From: Trujillonella endophytica | GTDB taxonomy: Bacteria; Actinomycetota; Actinomycetes; Mycobacteriales; Geodermatophilaceae | NCBI RefSeq assembly: GCF_900110555.1 | Contig: NZ_FOEE01000006.1 | Location: 124,001 to 188,000, forward strand | Length of the DNA stretch: 64,000 nucleotides | Reading direction: 5' to 3' | Shown: positions 22,801-32,309 of the stretch, one piece after another | Position numbering within the stretch: position 1 is the stretch's first letter | How the letters are laid out: every line of letters starts with the position of its first letter | Notes under the pieces: generated by a model | What the model was told of the DNA's origin: nothing | The model's input: only the letters and a program-made list of their open reading frames with translations | Database searches by the model: none | Made by a program: the position numbers and the translations under genes

Positions 22801-23763
22801 TCACTTGCGGGCGGTGATCAGCTCGGTGGCCTGCGGGACGACGACGTTCAGGTCGCCGATCACGCCGAAGTCGGCCAGCTCGAAGATCGGAGCCTCGGCG
22901 TCCTTGTTGATGGCCACGATGGTCTTCGAGGTCTGCATGCCGGCCCGGTGCTGGATGGCGCCGGAGATGCCGACCGCGACGTACAGCTGCGGCGACACCG
23001 TCTTGCCGGTCTGCCCGACCTGGAAGCTGTGCGGGTAGAAGCCCGAGTCGACCGCGGCCCGCGAGGCACCGACGGCCGCGCCGAGGGAGTCCGCGAGCGC
23101 CTCGATGATGGAGAAGTTCTCCGCCGAGGCGACGCCACGACCGCCGGAGACGACGATCGAGGCCTCGGTGAGCTCCGGCCGCGACGACTTCTGCTCGACG
23201 ACGCGGTCGACCACGCGGGTCTGCTTGGCCGCGTCCGAGAGCGAGACGGGAACCTGCTGCTCGGTGCCCGCGGCCGGGGCCGGCTCGGGGGCGACCGAGT
23301 TGCCGCGCAGCGTGTAGACCGGCGTGCCGGTCTTCACCCGCGAGTGGACGATGACCTGGCCGGCGAACGCCAGCTGGGTCGCGGTGCCGTCGGCCGTGAT
23401 CTCGGTGACGTCGGTGAGGAAGCCACTGCCGATCTTCACCGCGAGCCGGGCGGCGATCTCCTTGCCTTCCGGCGACGAGGGGATGACGACGGCCGCGGGC
23501 GACTTCTCGCCGACGAGCTGCGCCAGGACCTCGGCCTTCGGAGCGACGAGGAACTCGTCGATCTCGGGGCTCTCGGCGACGTACACGGTGGCCGCGCCGT
23601 ACTCGGCGAGCTGCTCGCGGACGCCGGCTGCCGTGCCGGGGGCGGCGATGACGACCGCCGAGGGCTCGCCGACGGCGCGGGCGGCGGTGAGCGCCTCCAG
23701 CGTCGTCTTGCGGACGCCGCCGCCGGCCGGGTTCAGCTCGGCCAGGACCAGGACCTCTGCCAT
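22801..23763 (-). CDS. etfA: Electron transfer flavoprotein, alpha subunit
   Basis: EtfA carries the FAD that relays electrons from acyl-CoA dehydrogenases to the respiratory chain. The 320-residue product begins [10 protein letters not shown]. Its C-terminal FAD-binding half has [15 protein letters not shown], the [15 protein letters not shown] segment, [23 protein letters not shown] and [12 protein letters not shown], all diagnostic. It follows etfB by 38 nt on the same strand and is the last gene of the unit before a strong hairpin. It corresponds to FixB, Rv3028c in M. tuberculosis. Confidence 0.97.
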   Translation of the reverse strand: MAEVLVLAELNPAGGGVRKTTLEALTAARAVGEPSAVVIAAPGTAAGVREQLAEYGAATVYVAESPEIDEFLVAPKAEVLAQLVGEKSPAAVVIPSSPEGKEIAARLAVKIGSGFLTDVTEITADGTATQLAFAGQVIVHSRVKTGTPVYTLRGNSVAPEPAPAAGTEQQVPVSLSDAAKQTRVVDRVVEQKSSRPELTEASIVVSGGRGVASAENFSIIEALADSLGAAVGASRAAVDSGFYPHSFQVGQTGKTVSPQLYVAVGISGAIQHRAGMQTSKTIVAINKDAEAPIFELADFGVIGDLNVVVPQATELITARK

Positions 23764-23801
23764 GACTGCTGTTCTCCTCTACCTGTGATCCGGGTCCGGG
23801 C

Positions 23802-24581
23802 TCAGACGATCTTCTGGCCGGCGAGGTAGTCCACGAACTTCTGCGCGCCGTCACCCTCGTCGGGCACCTTGACGCCCTCGCCCTTGGGCGGGCGGCCGGC
23901 GAAGTCGAGGACCTCGGACGCGGCGGCGCCGAGCCCGACGGTGGACGGGTCGACGCCCAGGTCGGCCAGGGTCTTCGTCTCGACCGGCTTCTTCTTGGCG
24001 GCCATGATCCCCTTGAAGGAGGGGTAGCGCGGCTCGTTGATGGTGTCCCAGGTCGACACGATGGCCGGCAGCGGCGCCTCGAGCGCCCAGTAGCCGCCGT
24101 CGGTCTGCCGCTCCACCTTGACGGTCGAGCCGTCGATGGTGAGCTTGCGCGCGCCGGAGACCTGCGGCAGGCCGAGACGCTCGGCCAGCAGCGCCGGCAT
24201 CACGCTCATCTGCGAGTCGGTGGCCTCGGCGCCACAGATGATCAGGTCGTACTCCAGCTGCCCGAGAGCAGCGGCGAGGACGACCGAGGTCGCGATCGCG
24301 TCGGATCCGTGGATCGCGGGGTCCGACACGTGGACGGCCTTGTCCGCGCCCATCGACAGCGCCTTGCGGATGGCGTCGGTGGCCGAGTCGGGACCGACGC
24401 TGAGCACGGTCACCTCACCGCCCTGCGCCTCCTTGACGGCGAGGGCCTCCTCGATCGCGTACTCGTCGATCTCGTTCACGACGTTGTCGGCGCCGGCGCG
24501 TGCGACGGTGTTGTCCGAGGAGTCGAGCTTGCGCTCGCTCCCCGAATCCGGGACCTGCTTGACCAGCACGACGATGTTCAT
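23802..24581 (-). CDS. etfB: Electron transfer flavoprotein, beta subunit
   Basis: EtfB partners EtfA and binds AMP. The 259-residue product has the family start MNIVVLVKQVPDS, the VNEIDEYAIEEAL segment, LIICGAEATDSQMSVMPALLAERLGLPQ and LPAIVSTWDTINEPRYPS. The ATG is preceded by GGAGGTAGG. A TAACCT -10 lies about 70 nt upstream and is overlapped by a TTAC-N6-GTAA palindrome, so etfBA is probably repressed by a regulator that also controls ccr. That link is inferred from the shared site. Confidence 0.97.
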   Translation of the reverse strand: MNIVVLVKQVPDSGSERKLDSSDNTVARAGADNVVNEIDEYAIEEALAVKEAQGGEVTVLSVGPDSATDAIRKALSMGADKAVHVSDPAIHGSDAIATSVVLAAALGQLEYDLIICGAEATDSQMSVMPALLAERLGLPQVSGARKLTIDGSTVKVERQTDGGYWALEAPLPAIVSTWDTINEPRYPSFKGIMAAKKKPVETKTLADLGVDPSTVGLGAAASEVLDFAGRPPKGEGVKVPDEGDGAQKFVDYLAGQKIV

Positions 24582-24648
24582 CGCCAGACCTACCTCCGCG
24601 ATCGGTCGGGGACGCGGGCCCGACGGCCCGCCATGGCTCCGATCATGG

Positions 24649-24665
24649 AGGTTACTTCCAGGTAA
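24649..24665 (-). promoter_or_regulatory. etfB promoter -10 overlapped by palindromic operator TTAC-N6-GTAA
   Basis: On the minus strand TTACCTGGAAGTAA (24665-24652) is an inverted repeat whose right arm runs into TAACCT (24654-24649), a TANNNT -10. The ccr promoter has the same layout (TAC-N5-AGTAAC-N-T), with the palindrome in the same register over its -10. Confidence 0.6.
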
Positions 24666-24698
24666 AGACCGCCGGGACGGCGGAGGCGGTGAGCCCGG

Positions 24699-25811
24699 TC
24701 ACCCGGCGGTCGGCCACTCCCCCGTCTCGGTGAAACGGCGCAGCACCGCGGCGTGCGGAGCCAGGTCCAGGCCGTGCGCGGCCGGCCAGTCGTCGGCGTA
24801 GTAGGTGTGGGCGTACCGCTCGCCGCCGTCGCACAGCAGGGTGACGACGCTGCCCCGCACGCCGGCCCGCAGCATCTCGGCGACCAGCGTGAAGGCCCCC
24901 CACAGGTTGGTCCCGGTGGAGCCCCCGGCCCGGCGCCCGGTGGCGTCGGCCAGGTGCCGCATCGCGGCCAGGGACGCGGCGTCGGGGACGCCGATCATCC
25001 GGTCGACGATCGTCGGGACGAACGAGGGCTCGACCCGCGGCCGGCCGATCCCCTCGATCCGCGAGGAGATGCCCGTCGTCCAGCCCGGGTCGCCGGCCGC
25101 GTAACCGGGGAGGAACGCCGAGTTCTCCGGGTCCACCACCGCCAGCCGGGTCGGGAACCGCCGGTAGCGCAGGTAGCGGCCGATGGTCGCGCTGGTGCCG
25201 CCGGTGCCCGCGCCGACGACGACCCACTCGGGCACCGGGTGCCGCTCGAGCGCCATCTGCTCGAAGATCGACTCGGCGATGTTGTTGTTGCCCCGCCAGT
25301 CGGTGGCCCGCTCGGCGTAGGTGAACTGGTCGAGGTAGTGGCCCCCGCACTCCGCGGCCAGCCGCCGCGCCTCCTCGTACATGTCCGGCGGGTGGGCGAC
25401 GAAGTGGCAGCGGCCCCCGTGGAACTCGATGAGCGCCACCTTCTCCTCGCTCGTGGACTCCGGCATCACCGCGACGAAGGGCAGCCCGAGCATCCGCGCG
25501 AAGTAGGCCTCGCTGACCGCGGTCGACCCGCTCGAGGCCTCGACCACCGTGGTGCCCTCGGTGATCTGGCCCGAGCACAGGCCGTACAGGAACAGCGAGC
25601 GCGCCAACCGGTGCTTGAGGCTGCCGGTGGGGTGCGTCGACTCGTCCTTGAGGTAGAGGTCCACACCCCACTCCGGCGGCAGCGGATAGGCCAGCAGGTG
25701 GGTGTCGGCGCTGCGGTGCGCGTCGGCCTCGACGGCGGCGACGGCGCGGTCGACCCACGCGCGACCGGCCGGGTCGGAGCGGTCGAGGTCGGTGCCGTCG
25801 AGGATGTCCAC
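24699..25811 (-). CDS. PLP-dependent cysteine synthase-family protein (Cds1/Rv3684-like)
   Basis: This 370-residue fold-type II PLP enzyme has its Schiff-base lysine at about Lys66 ([11 protein letters not shown]), the substrate loop [15 protein letters not shown] and the phosphate-binding [16 protein letters not shown]. It is longer than ordinary CysK/CysM and resembles the actinobacterial Cds1 group (Rv3684), for which cysteine desulfhydrase activity releasing H2S has been reported. Whether this copy makes or degrades cysteine is not readable. It lies between etfB and the divergent kinase gene. The GTG start has no strong Shine-Dalgarno; CACGAT at 6 nt could be a weak leaderless -10. Confidence 0.85.
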   Translation of the reverse strand: MDILDGTDLDRSDPAGRAWVDRAVAAVEADAHRSADTHLLAYPLPPEWGVDLYLKDESTHPTGSLKHRLARSLFLYGLCSGQITEGTTVVEASSGSTAVSEAYFARMLGLPFVAVMPESTSEEKVALIEFHGGRCHFVAHPPDMYEEARRLAAECGGHYLDQFTYAERATDWRGNNNIAESIFEQMALERHPVPEWVVVGAGTGGTSATIGRYLRYRRFPTRLAVVDPENSAFLPGYAAGDPGWTTGISSRIEGIGRPRVEPSFVPTIVDRMIGVPDAASLAAMRHLADATGRRAGGSTGTNLWGAFTLVAEMLRAGVRGSVVTLLCDGGERYAHTYYADDWPAAHGLDLAPHAAVLRRFTETGEWPTAG

Positions 25812-25930
25812 CCCGACATCGTGGCCGACCGCCGCCCGACGACCCTTCCCGGGCGCCCCGCCGGGGCCCTACGCTGCAGCCCCACGCAGGCCGCGCCGTA
25901 CGCGCGCCGGGCTGCCCAGGGAGCACCGGA

Positions 25931-28093
25931 ATGACGCCTCGCCAGTTCGGCCCCTACGAACTCGTCGAGTTGCTCGGCGTCGGCGGCATGGGGGAGGTCT
26001 GGCGGGCGCGCGACACCCGCCGCGACCGGTGGGTGGCGCTCAAGGTGCTGCCCGAGACGCTCAACGGCGACCGCGAGTTCGCCGGCCGGTTCCGCCGCGA
26101 GTCCCACGTCGCCGCGCGGCTGCGCGAACCGCACGTCATCCCGATCCACGACTACGGCGAGATCGACGGGCGGCTCTACATCGACATGCGGCTCGTCGAC
26201 GGCCACGACCTCGGCCGGATGCTCATGGACGGCCCGCTCGACCCCGCGCGGGCCATCGGCCTGCTCTCGCAGGTGGCCGATGCACTGCAGGCCGCGCACG
26301 ACGACGGCCTGGTGCACCGGGACGTCAAGCCGAGCAACGTGATCGTGACGGCCAGCGACTTCGTCTACGTCGTGGACTTCGGCATCGCCCGGTCGGTGGG
26401 CAGCACCAGCACGTCGCTGACCATGACCGGCGCAACCGTCGGGACGCTGGACTACATGGCGCCCGAGCGCTTCACCAACCAGCCGCTGGACGGGCGGGTG
26501 GACGTCTACTCCCTGGCCTGCGTGCTCTCCGAGTGCCTCACCGCGAAGCGGCCGTTCCGCGGCGAGGACCTGCCGTCGCTGCTCTACGCGCACCTCTACA
26601 CCGACCCGCCGCGGCCCAGCGAGCTCGTGGCGGGGGTGCCCGCGCCGCTCGACGAGGTGGTCGCCCGCGGCATGGCCAAGCGGCCCGAGGACCGGTACTC
26701 CACCCCCGGCGAGCTGGTGGCCGCGGCGCGCGCCGCCCTCTCCGGCGTCCCCGCGCCGCCGCCGGCCCCGGAGACCGCCCGGGCCCCGGCCGCCGTTCCG
26801 CCGGTGCCCGCGGTCGCGCCGGCCGCGCTCGGGGTCGTCTCGGCCGGCGGGCACAACTCGACCGACCAGCTGCCCGCACCGGGGCCGCCGCCGTCCGCCG
26901 GCCCGTTCCCGCCGGCGACCCCGCCCCCGCCGCCCGGCGCGTTCGTCCCGCCCCCGGCCCCGCGGCGCCGCCGCCGGGGCCGCGGCCGCGCCGTCGCCGC
27001 CGCCCTCGTGGCGCTCCTGCTGGTCGCGGCGGCGCTGACGGTGTGGCTGTGGCCCCGCGACGACGATCCGCCCGCCGCGGACGCGGGCTCCGGAGGGGCG
27101 ACCGCCGGGCCGTCGGAACCCGCGCGCGGCTCCCGCGAACCGCAGCAGGCCCCGCCGGGCCCGGACGTGCGGCCGAGCATCGCGGTGCCGACGGCGGTGG
27201 GCGAGCCGATCCCCGTGCCGCCGACGCCGGGCTACCTGGCCGTCGCCCCCAACGGCCGCTACGCCTACATCGCCCACCGGGACGCCGGCGTGGTCTCGGT
27301 GCTGGACACGACGTCGCTCGAGGTGAACGCCACGATCCCGATCGACGCCGGACCGCCGCAGTTCATCACCTTCTCCCCCAGCGGCGACCGCGCCTACGTG
27401 ACGGTCTACAACGCCGACTACACGGAGAACTACGTCGTCTTCGTGGACACCGCGTCCAACGAGGTGACCGCCACCGTCGAGGTGGGCCTGCGCCCGTTCG
27501 CGCCCGAGACCTCCCCCGACGGCTCGCTGCTCTACATCCCGCTGCACAACGAGGGGCGGGTCGAGGTGCTCGACACCGCGACCGCCCGGGAGATCGACTC
27601 CTACGACGTGCCGCCGAACCCGCACTGGATCGCCATCAACGACGCCGGCACGGTGGCCTACACCGCCAACCACGAGTCCGACGTCCTGTCGGTGCTCGAC
27701 CTGACCGACGGCGGCCGGGTGATCGGCACCATCCCGGCCGGGGACTCGCCGCACAGCGTCGCCGTCTCCCCCGACGGCAGCCGCGTCGCCGTGGTGGCGT
27801 TCGACAGCAGCGACGTGCACGTGGTCGACACGGCCACCAACGCGCTGGTCGCCAGCGGACCGGTCGGATCGCACCCGCAGGACGTCACCTGGGCGCCCGA
27901 CGGCGCGCGGTTCTACACCGCCGACGTCGAGGGCGGCACGATGTCGGTGGTCACCGCCGACACCCTGACGGTCACCGCGCGGGTGCCCGCGGGCCCGACG
28001 CCGACCAGCGTCGGCGTCTCCCCCGACGGCTCCCGCGCCTACGTGACCGACCTGAACGGCGCCACCGTGCGGGTGTTCGACCTCACCGGCTGA
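25931..28093 (+). CDS. Membrane Ser/Thr protein kinase with extracytoplasmic YVTN beta-propeller
   Basis: This 720-residue receptor-type kinase has a complete N-terminal catalytic domain (residues about 8-270): glycine loop [13 protein letters not shown], Lys38 in VALKVL, the HRDVKPSN catalytic loop (Asp131), DFGIA, a Thr/Ser-rich activation loop and APE. A Pro-rich juxtamembrane stretch (about 275-350) leads to one transmembrane helix at about 354-375. A short linker then joins a propeller of roughly seven YVTN-like repeats ([49 protein letters not shown] and others) outside the cell. The propeller may sense a ligand or a cell-wall component, like PASTA or NHL sensors in other Pkn kinases. 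The ATG has a modest GGGAG upstream. It is convergent with the ABC operon (gap 9 nt). Confidence 0.92.
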   Translation: MTPRQFGPYELVELLGVGGMGEVWRARDTRRDRWVALKVLPETLNGDREFAGRFRRESHVAARLREPHVIPIHDYGEIDGRLYIDMRLVDGHDLGRMLMDGPLDPARAIGLLSQVADALQAAHDDGLVHRDVKPSNVIVTASDFVYVVDFGIARSVGSTSTSLTMTGATVGTLDYMAPERFTNQPLDGRVDVYSLACVLSECLTAKRPFRGEDLPSLLYAHLYTDPPRPSELVAGVPAPLDEVVARGMAKRPEDRYSTPGELVAAARAALSGVPAPPPAPETARAPAAVPPVPAVAPAALGVVSAGGHNSTDQLPAPGPPPSAGPFPPATPPPPPGAFVPPPAPRRRRRGRGRAVAAALVALLLVAAALTVWLWPRDDDPPAADAGSGGATAGPSEPARGSREPQQAPPGPDVRPSIAVPTAVGEPIPVPPTPGYLAVAPNGRYAYIAHRDAGVVSVLDTTSLEVNATIPIDAGPPQFITFSPSGDRAYVTVYNADYTENYVVFVDTASNEVTATVEVGLRPFAPETSPDGSLLYIPLHNEGRVEVLDTATAREIDSYDVPPNPHWIAINDAGTVAYTANHESDVLSVLDLTDGGRVIGTIPAGDSPHSVAVSPDGSRVAVVAFDSSDVHVVDTATNALVASGPVGSHPQDVTWAPDGARFYTADVEGGTMSVVTADTLTVTARVPAGPTPTSVGVSPDGSRAYVTDLNGATVRVFDLTG

Positions 28094-28102
28094 CCGGCGG
28101 GC

Positions 28103-29245
28103 TCAGGCCTCCTCGACCGGCTCGGCCGCCGCCACGAGCGCGGGCCGCTCCGCGGGCGTGACCGTCACCGGCGTGCCGGGCGTCAACTCCTGGCTGTCGA
28201 CGCTGGCGACGTCGATCCGCACCTCGAGGCCGTCCGGCAGCGCGACGGCCAGCCGGGTCGTCGCGCCCGAGAAGGTCCGTGTGACCACCCGTCCGGCACC
28301 CCGCGGGTCGGCCTCGACCAGCAGCCCCTCGGGGCGCACCAGCGCGATGGCCGCTCCGGGCGGCGGCGCGGCGCCCAGGATCTCCCGGCGGACGCCGAGG
28401 AACTCCACGTCGCCGTCGCCCAGCGTCGCGGGGATGCGGTTCATCGTGCCGACGAACTGCGCGACGAACGCCGTCGCCGGGCGCTCGTACAGCTCGTCGG
28501 GCGAGGCGACCTGCTCGAGCCGCCCGGAGCGCATGACGCCGACCCGGTCGGCCACCGACAGCGCCTCGGCCTGGTCGTGGGTGACGAAGACCGTGGTGAT
28601 GCCCAGCTCGAGCTGCAGCCGCCGGATCTCCTCCCGCAGCTGCACGCGGACCTGCGCGTCCAGCGCCGACAGCGGCTCGTCCAGCAGCAGCACCCGCGGC
28701 TCGACGGCCAGCGCCCGGGCCAGCGCGACCCGCTGCTGCTGGCCGCCGGAGAGCTGGTGCGGATAGCGCCCGGCCCGGTCCGCGAGGCCGACGAGCTCCA
28801 GCAGCTCCTCGGCGCGCCGGCGGCGGTCGGCCCTGCTCCCGCGCCGGCGCACCCGGAGCCCGAAGGCGACGTTGTCGGCCACGGTCAGGTTCGGGAACAG
28901 GCTGTAGGCCTGGAAGACCATGCCCATGTCCCGCTTGCTCGCGGGGACGGCGGTCACGTCGTCGCCACCCAGCAGCACGCGCCCGGAGTCCGGCCGCTCG
29001 AAGCCGGCGATGGCGCGCAGCGCCGTCGTCTTGCCGCATCCGGAGGGCCCGAGCAGGGCGAGGAACTCGCCGCCGGCGATGTCGAGGTCCAGGCCGTCGA
29101 GGGCGAGCACCGAGCCGTAGCGCCGGGTCAGGTCCTCCAGCCGCACGCCGACGCCGGGCTGCTGCCGCAGCGCCGCCGCGGCCCCGACGTCCGGGTGCAG
29201 GTCCGGCGGCGGCGCGGTCGAGGGCGTCGACGGGACGGCGGTCAT
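28103..29245 (-). CDS. ABC transporter ATP-binding protein (PotA/FbpC type)
   Basis: This 380-residue ATPase powers the importer encoded just upstream. Walker A (GPSGCGKTT), the Q loop (MVFQAYSLFPNL), the signature (LSGGQQQRVALARAL), Walker B (VLLLDEPLSALD) and the switch His (VTHDQAEAL) are all intact. A C-terminal TOBE domain follows (ALVRPEGLLVEADP and TRTFSGATTRLAVAL). This architecture is shared by polyamine, ferric-iron, thiamine, sulfate and 2-aminoethylphosphonate importers. The ATG overlaps the permease stop (ATGA), so it is the last gene of a tightly coupled operon. Confidence 0.93.
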   Translation of the reverse strand: MTAVPSTPSTAPPPDLHPDVGAAAALRQQPGVGVRLEDLTRRYGSVLALDGLDLDIAGGEFLALLGPSGCGKTTALRAIAGFERPDSGRVLLGGDDVTAVPASKRDMGMVFQAYSLFPNLTVADNVAFGLRVRRRGSRADRRRRAEELLELVGLADRAGRYPHQLSGGQQQRVALARALAVEPRVLLLDEPLSALDAQVRVQLREEIRRLQLELGITTVFVTHDQAEALSVADRVGVMRSGRLEQVASPDELYERPATAFVAQFVGTMNRIPATLGDGDVEFLGVRREILGAAPPPGAAIALVRPEGLLVEADPRGAGRVVTRTFSGATTRLAVALPDGLEVRIDVASVDSQELTPGTPVTVTPAERPALVAAAEPVEEA

Positions 29246-30123
29246 GCGAGGTCCTCCCTGCGCCGGCGGTCCAGCGCGGAGATCAGCAGCAGCAGCCCCC
29301 AGGTGAGCAGCAGCGAGAGCACCGAGACGGCGACCGACAGCTGGGGCTCGGCGCCGGCGGCCGTGACGATCCAGGTCGGAAAGGTCTGGAAACCCAGGAT
29401 GTTGGCGACCGTGAACTCGCCGAGCACCAGGGCGACGGTGAGGAACGCCGCGTTGAGCAGCGACGTGCGCAGCGCCGGCAGGACGACCCAGAGCATCACC
29501 CGCGGCCAGGAGGCACCGAGGTTGCGGGCGGCCTCCGTGAGCGTGCGCAGCCCGGCACCGCGCACCCCGGCGTCCAGCGCCCGGTAGACGAACGGCATGG
29601 CCAGCACGACGTAGACCAGCACCAGGATCCAGGGCAGCTCCGGCTCCTGGAGCGCGAACATGAACTCCGCGACGGGGGTGTCGAGGAAGTGGTCCGGGGC
29701 CCACGCCAGGACGCTGCGGACACCGACGACGAGCGCGATCGGCGGCAGCATCAGCGGCAGCAGGGTGATCAGCTCGACCGTCGTGCGCAGCCGGGGCAGC
29801 CGCAGCTCCACCAGCACGACGACGGGGAGCACGAGCGCCAGCGCGATCACGACCGTCAGCGACGCGAGCAGCAGCGAGCGGCCGAACGCCTCGGCGAACC
29901 CCTCCGCGCCGGGGATCCGGGTGTAGGGCTCGAGGGTGATCCCGCCCTCGCGCCGGTCGCGGATCGTGTACCAGATCGACGCGCCCAGCGGCACGAGGAA
30001 GTAGACGCCGAGGACGGCGAACACGCCCCAGCGCCACCGGCCGCTCCCCCGGCGTCCGGCGCGCACCGGGGTCTCGGGGGCGACGCTGCCGGCGCCGGTC
30101 ATCCCCCCGGTCATCGACGTCAC
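29242..30123 (-). CDS. ABC transporter permease (PotC-like)
   Basis: The 293-residue inner-membrane subunit has six predicted helices and the binding-protein-dependent-transport EAA loop (LTEAARNLGASWPRVMLWVVLPALR) that contacts the ATPase. Length and position fit the second permease of a spermidine/putrescine- or thiamine-type importer. The GTG start overlaps the stop of the first permease (GTGA). An ATG three codons downstream is also possible. Confidence 0.9.
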   Translation of the reverse strand: MTSMTGGMTGAGSVAPETPVRAGRRGSGRWRWGVFAVLGVYFLVPLGASIWYTIRDRREGGITLEPYTRIPGAEGFAEAFGRSLLLASLTVVIALALVLPVVVLVELRLPRLRTTVELITLLPLMLPPIALVVGVRSVLAWAPDHFLDTPVAEFMFALQEPELPWILVLVYVVLAMPFVYRALDAGVRGAGLRTLTEAARNLGASWPRVMLWVVLPALRTSLLNAAFLTVALVLGEFTVANILGFQTFPTWIVTAAGAEPQLSVAVSVLSLLLTWGLLLLISALDRRRREDLA

Positions 30124-31028
30124 GCCAGCCACCGCTGCGCGCGCCGCTGCACCCAGGCGTAGAAGACCAGGACCAGCCCGACGATGACGACCATGCCCAG
30201 GGCGAGCGCCTTGCCGAGGTTCTCCGCGCCGACGACGACGTTGCTCTGCAGCGAGTCGGCGATCTGCAGGGTGACCAGCGGGACGCTGCTGCCGACCAGC
30301 GCCTTGGCGGTGGCGTAGGCGGCGAACGACGAGGCGAACAGCAGCATCGTCGCCCCGAGCACGGGGGGCGCCAGCACCGGACCGCCGACGTACCGCCAGT
30401 ACTGCCAGCCGCTCGCACCCAGGTTGTCCGCGGCCTCGCGCCACTGCGGCCGCAGCGCCTCCAGGGCCGGGGTGATGGTGAGCACCATCAGCGGGATCAG
30501 GAAGTACAGGTAGACCAGGCCCAGGCCGGTCATCGAGTACAGCGTGAACCCCTCGAGGCCGAGGGTCTCGGTGAGCAGCGAGGTGACCACGCCGGCGCTG
30601 CCGATGGTCGCCAGGAAGGCGAACGCGAGCGGGACCCCGCCGAAGTTGGCCAGCACACCGGAGGCGGTGAGCACCAGGCGGCGCAGCAGCCGCCCCCGGC
30701 GGGTGCGCAGGATCGCGACCGACAGCGCGAGCCCGAGGACGGCGCCGAGCACCGCCGTGACGGCCGAGAGCCGCAGGCTGCCCAGGTAGGCGCGCCCGGA
30801 GGCGCCCTCGGTGATCCGGGCGATGTTGTCCGTGGACCAGCCCTCGTCGAAGGTCACCGGGTCGGTGACCCGGAACGCCTCGACGGCGAGCACGCCGAAC
30901 GGGAGGAACAGGACGACGGCGACGTAGACGAAGAACGGCAGCGTGCCGAGCACGCTGAGCAGGCCGACGCGCCGGCTCCCGCGGCTGCGGGGAGCCGGCG
31001 CGCCGGGCGCGTCCGGGGTGGTGCTCAG
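30120..31028 (-). CDS. ABC transporter permease (PotB-like), apparent CTG start
   Basis: This 302-residue permease has about six helices and an EAA loop (LRPQWREAADNLGASGWQYWRYVGGPVLAPPV). No ATG, GTG or TTG exists in frame between the stop of the upstream gene and the first membrane helix. A CTG at 31028 has an ideal AGGAG 8-9 nt upstream and overlaps the upstream stop as CTGA, exactly as the ATGA and GTGA overlaps elsewhere in this operon. I therefore start it there. The only alternative is a GTG at 30953, which would remove the cytoplasmic N-terminus. Confidence 0.85.
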   Translation of the reverse strand: MSTTPDAPGAPAPRSRGSRRVGLLSVLGTLPFFVYVAVVLFLPFGVLAVEAFRVTDPVTFDEGWSTDNIARITEGASGRAYLGSLRLSAVTAVLGAVLGLALSVAILRTRRGRLLRRLVLTASGVLANFGGVPLAFAFLATIGSAGVVTSLLTETLGLEGFTLYSMTGLGLVYLYFLIPLMVLTITPALEALRPQWREAADNLGASGWQYWRYVGGPVLAPPVLGATMLLFASSFAAYATAKALVGSSVPLVTLQIADSLQSNVVVGAENLGKALALGMVVIVGLVLVFYAWVQRRAQRWLA

Positions 31029-32170
31029 CCCGACATCTCCTCGTTCCAGCGAGCCGTCAGGACCTCCTTGGCGGCCACCTCCTGCTCCTGGGTCGGGAAC
31101 TCCGCCTCCCCCTCGACCGTCGGCAGGGCGGCCAGCGCCTCCGGGTCGGCGGTGCCGGCCTCCTGCATCGACGGCAGCCGCACCGGGCGGGCACCCCCGG
31201 CCAGCCAGAGGTTCTGCCCCTCGTCGCTGTAGAGGAACTCCTGCCACAGGCGGGCGGCCGCGGGGTGCGGCGCGAAGGCGCTGATCGCCTGGCTGTAGTA
31301 GCCGCCGAACAGCCCGTCGCTCGGGACGACGACGGTCCAGGTGGTGCCGATCTCGGCGAGCCCCTCCTGGTAGGAGGCGTTCAGGTAGTCCCAGTCGAGG
31401 ACGATCGGCGTCTCGCCGCTCTCGATGGTGGCCGGCGTGCTCTCGACCGGGTTGAAGTTGCCGGCGTCCTTGAGGTCGACGAAGAAGTCGATGCCCGGGC
31501 CGATGTCGTCGAGGCTGCCGCCGTTGGCCAGCGCCGCGGCCCACACCCCGCCGAACGCGGCGCCGGCCTGCGTCGGGTTGCCGTTGAGCGCCACCTGGCC
31601 CGCGTACTGCGGGTCGAGCAGGTCGGCCAGGGTCTCCGGGCACTCGCCGACGATCGTGTCGTTGCAGCCGATCGACATGTAGCCGCCGTAGTCGTTGACC
31701 CAGTAGCCCTCCGGGTCCTTCTGGCCCTCGGGGATCTCGTCCCAGGTCTGCACCTGGTAGGGCGCCAGCAGGTCCTGCGCCTGCCCCTGCCGGGCGAAGG
31801 CGGTGGCCAGGTCGAGCACGTCGGGCGCCCGGTCCTGCCCGCGCTGCTGCTCGACCGCGCTGAGCTCCTCCTGGCTGGAGATGTCGGGCGAGGCGCTGTT
31901 GACCTGGATGTCGTACGTCTCCTCGAACGCGGAGATGATCTCGCCGTAGTTCGCCCAGTCCGGCGGCAGCGCGATGACGTTGAGCTCCCCCTCGGCCTGC
32001 GCGGCCTCGATCAGCTCCTCCATCGAGCCGAAGTCGGCCAGCGAGGTGGCCTCGGCCGCCTCCCCGCCGCCACCGCCGCTCCCGCCACCGCCGTCGTCGC
32101 CTCCGCCGCAGGCGGCGAGGGTGAGCGCGGCCGTGAACAGGGCCACGGTCGTCGAGGTGCTGCGTCGCAC
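31025..32170 (-). CDS. ABC transporter substrate-binding lipoprotein
   Basis: The 381-residue extracellular binding protein has a lipobox (ALTLAACGGG), a Gly-rich linker and a type II periplasmic-binding fold (EGELNVIALPPDWANYGEIISAFEETYDI, then GETPIVLDWDYLNASYQEG). The fold belongs to the iron/thiamine/polyamine/phosphonate group, but the ligand cannot be assigned. The GTG at 32170 is preceded by GGAGGAACTCC. It is the first gene of the operon SBP-permease-permease-ATPase, in which every junction overlaps. Confidence 0.9.
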   Translation of the reverse strand: MRRSTSTTVALFTAALTLAACGGGDDGGGGSGGGGGEAAEATSLADFGSMEELIEAAQAEGELNVIALPPDWANYGEIISAFEETYDIQVNSASPDISSQEELSAVEQQRGQDRAPDVLDLATAFARQGQAQDLLAPYQVQTWDEIPEGQKDPEGYWVNDYGGYMSIGCNDTIVGECPETLADLLDPQYAGQVALNGNPTQAGAAFGGVWAAALANGGSLDDIGPGIDFFVDLKDAGNFNPVESTPATIESGETPIVLDWDYLNASYQEGLAEIGTTWTVVVPSDGLFGGYYSQAISAFAPHPAAARLWQEFLYSDEGQNLWLAGGARPVRLPSMQEAGTADPEALAALPTVEGEAEFPTQEQEVAAKEVLTARWNEEMSG

Positions 32171-32309
32171 GGAGTTCCTCCAGGTGTCGTGCCGCTCGAG
32201 CTCGGGCGGCCTCCGGGATGGTGGCAGACGGCGGGGCCCCGGGTGGCCCGCGACGGCCGTCGGTGCGGCGAACAGCGGGCGAACTGCCGCCGGCGCGGTG
32301 CCGCGGGGG

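Noticed and set aside
30120-31643. Extended start for the first ABC permease inside the binding-protein gene
   Set aside because: It would overlap the binding protein by about 600 bp in another frame; the CTG with a Shine-Dalgarno is far better supported.
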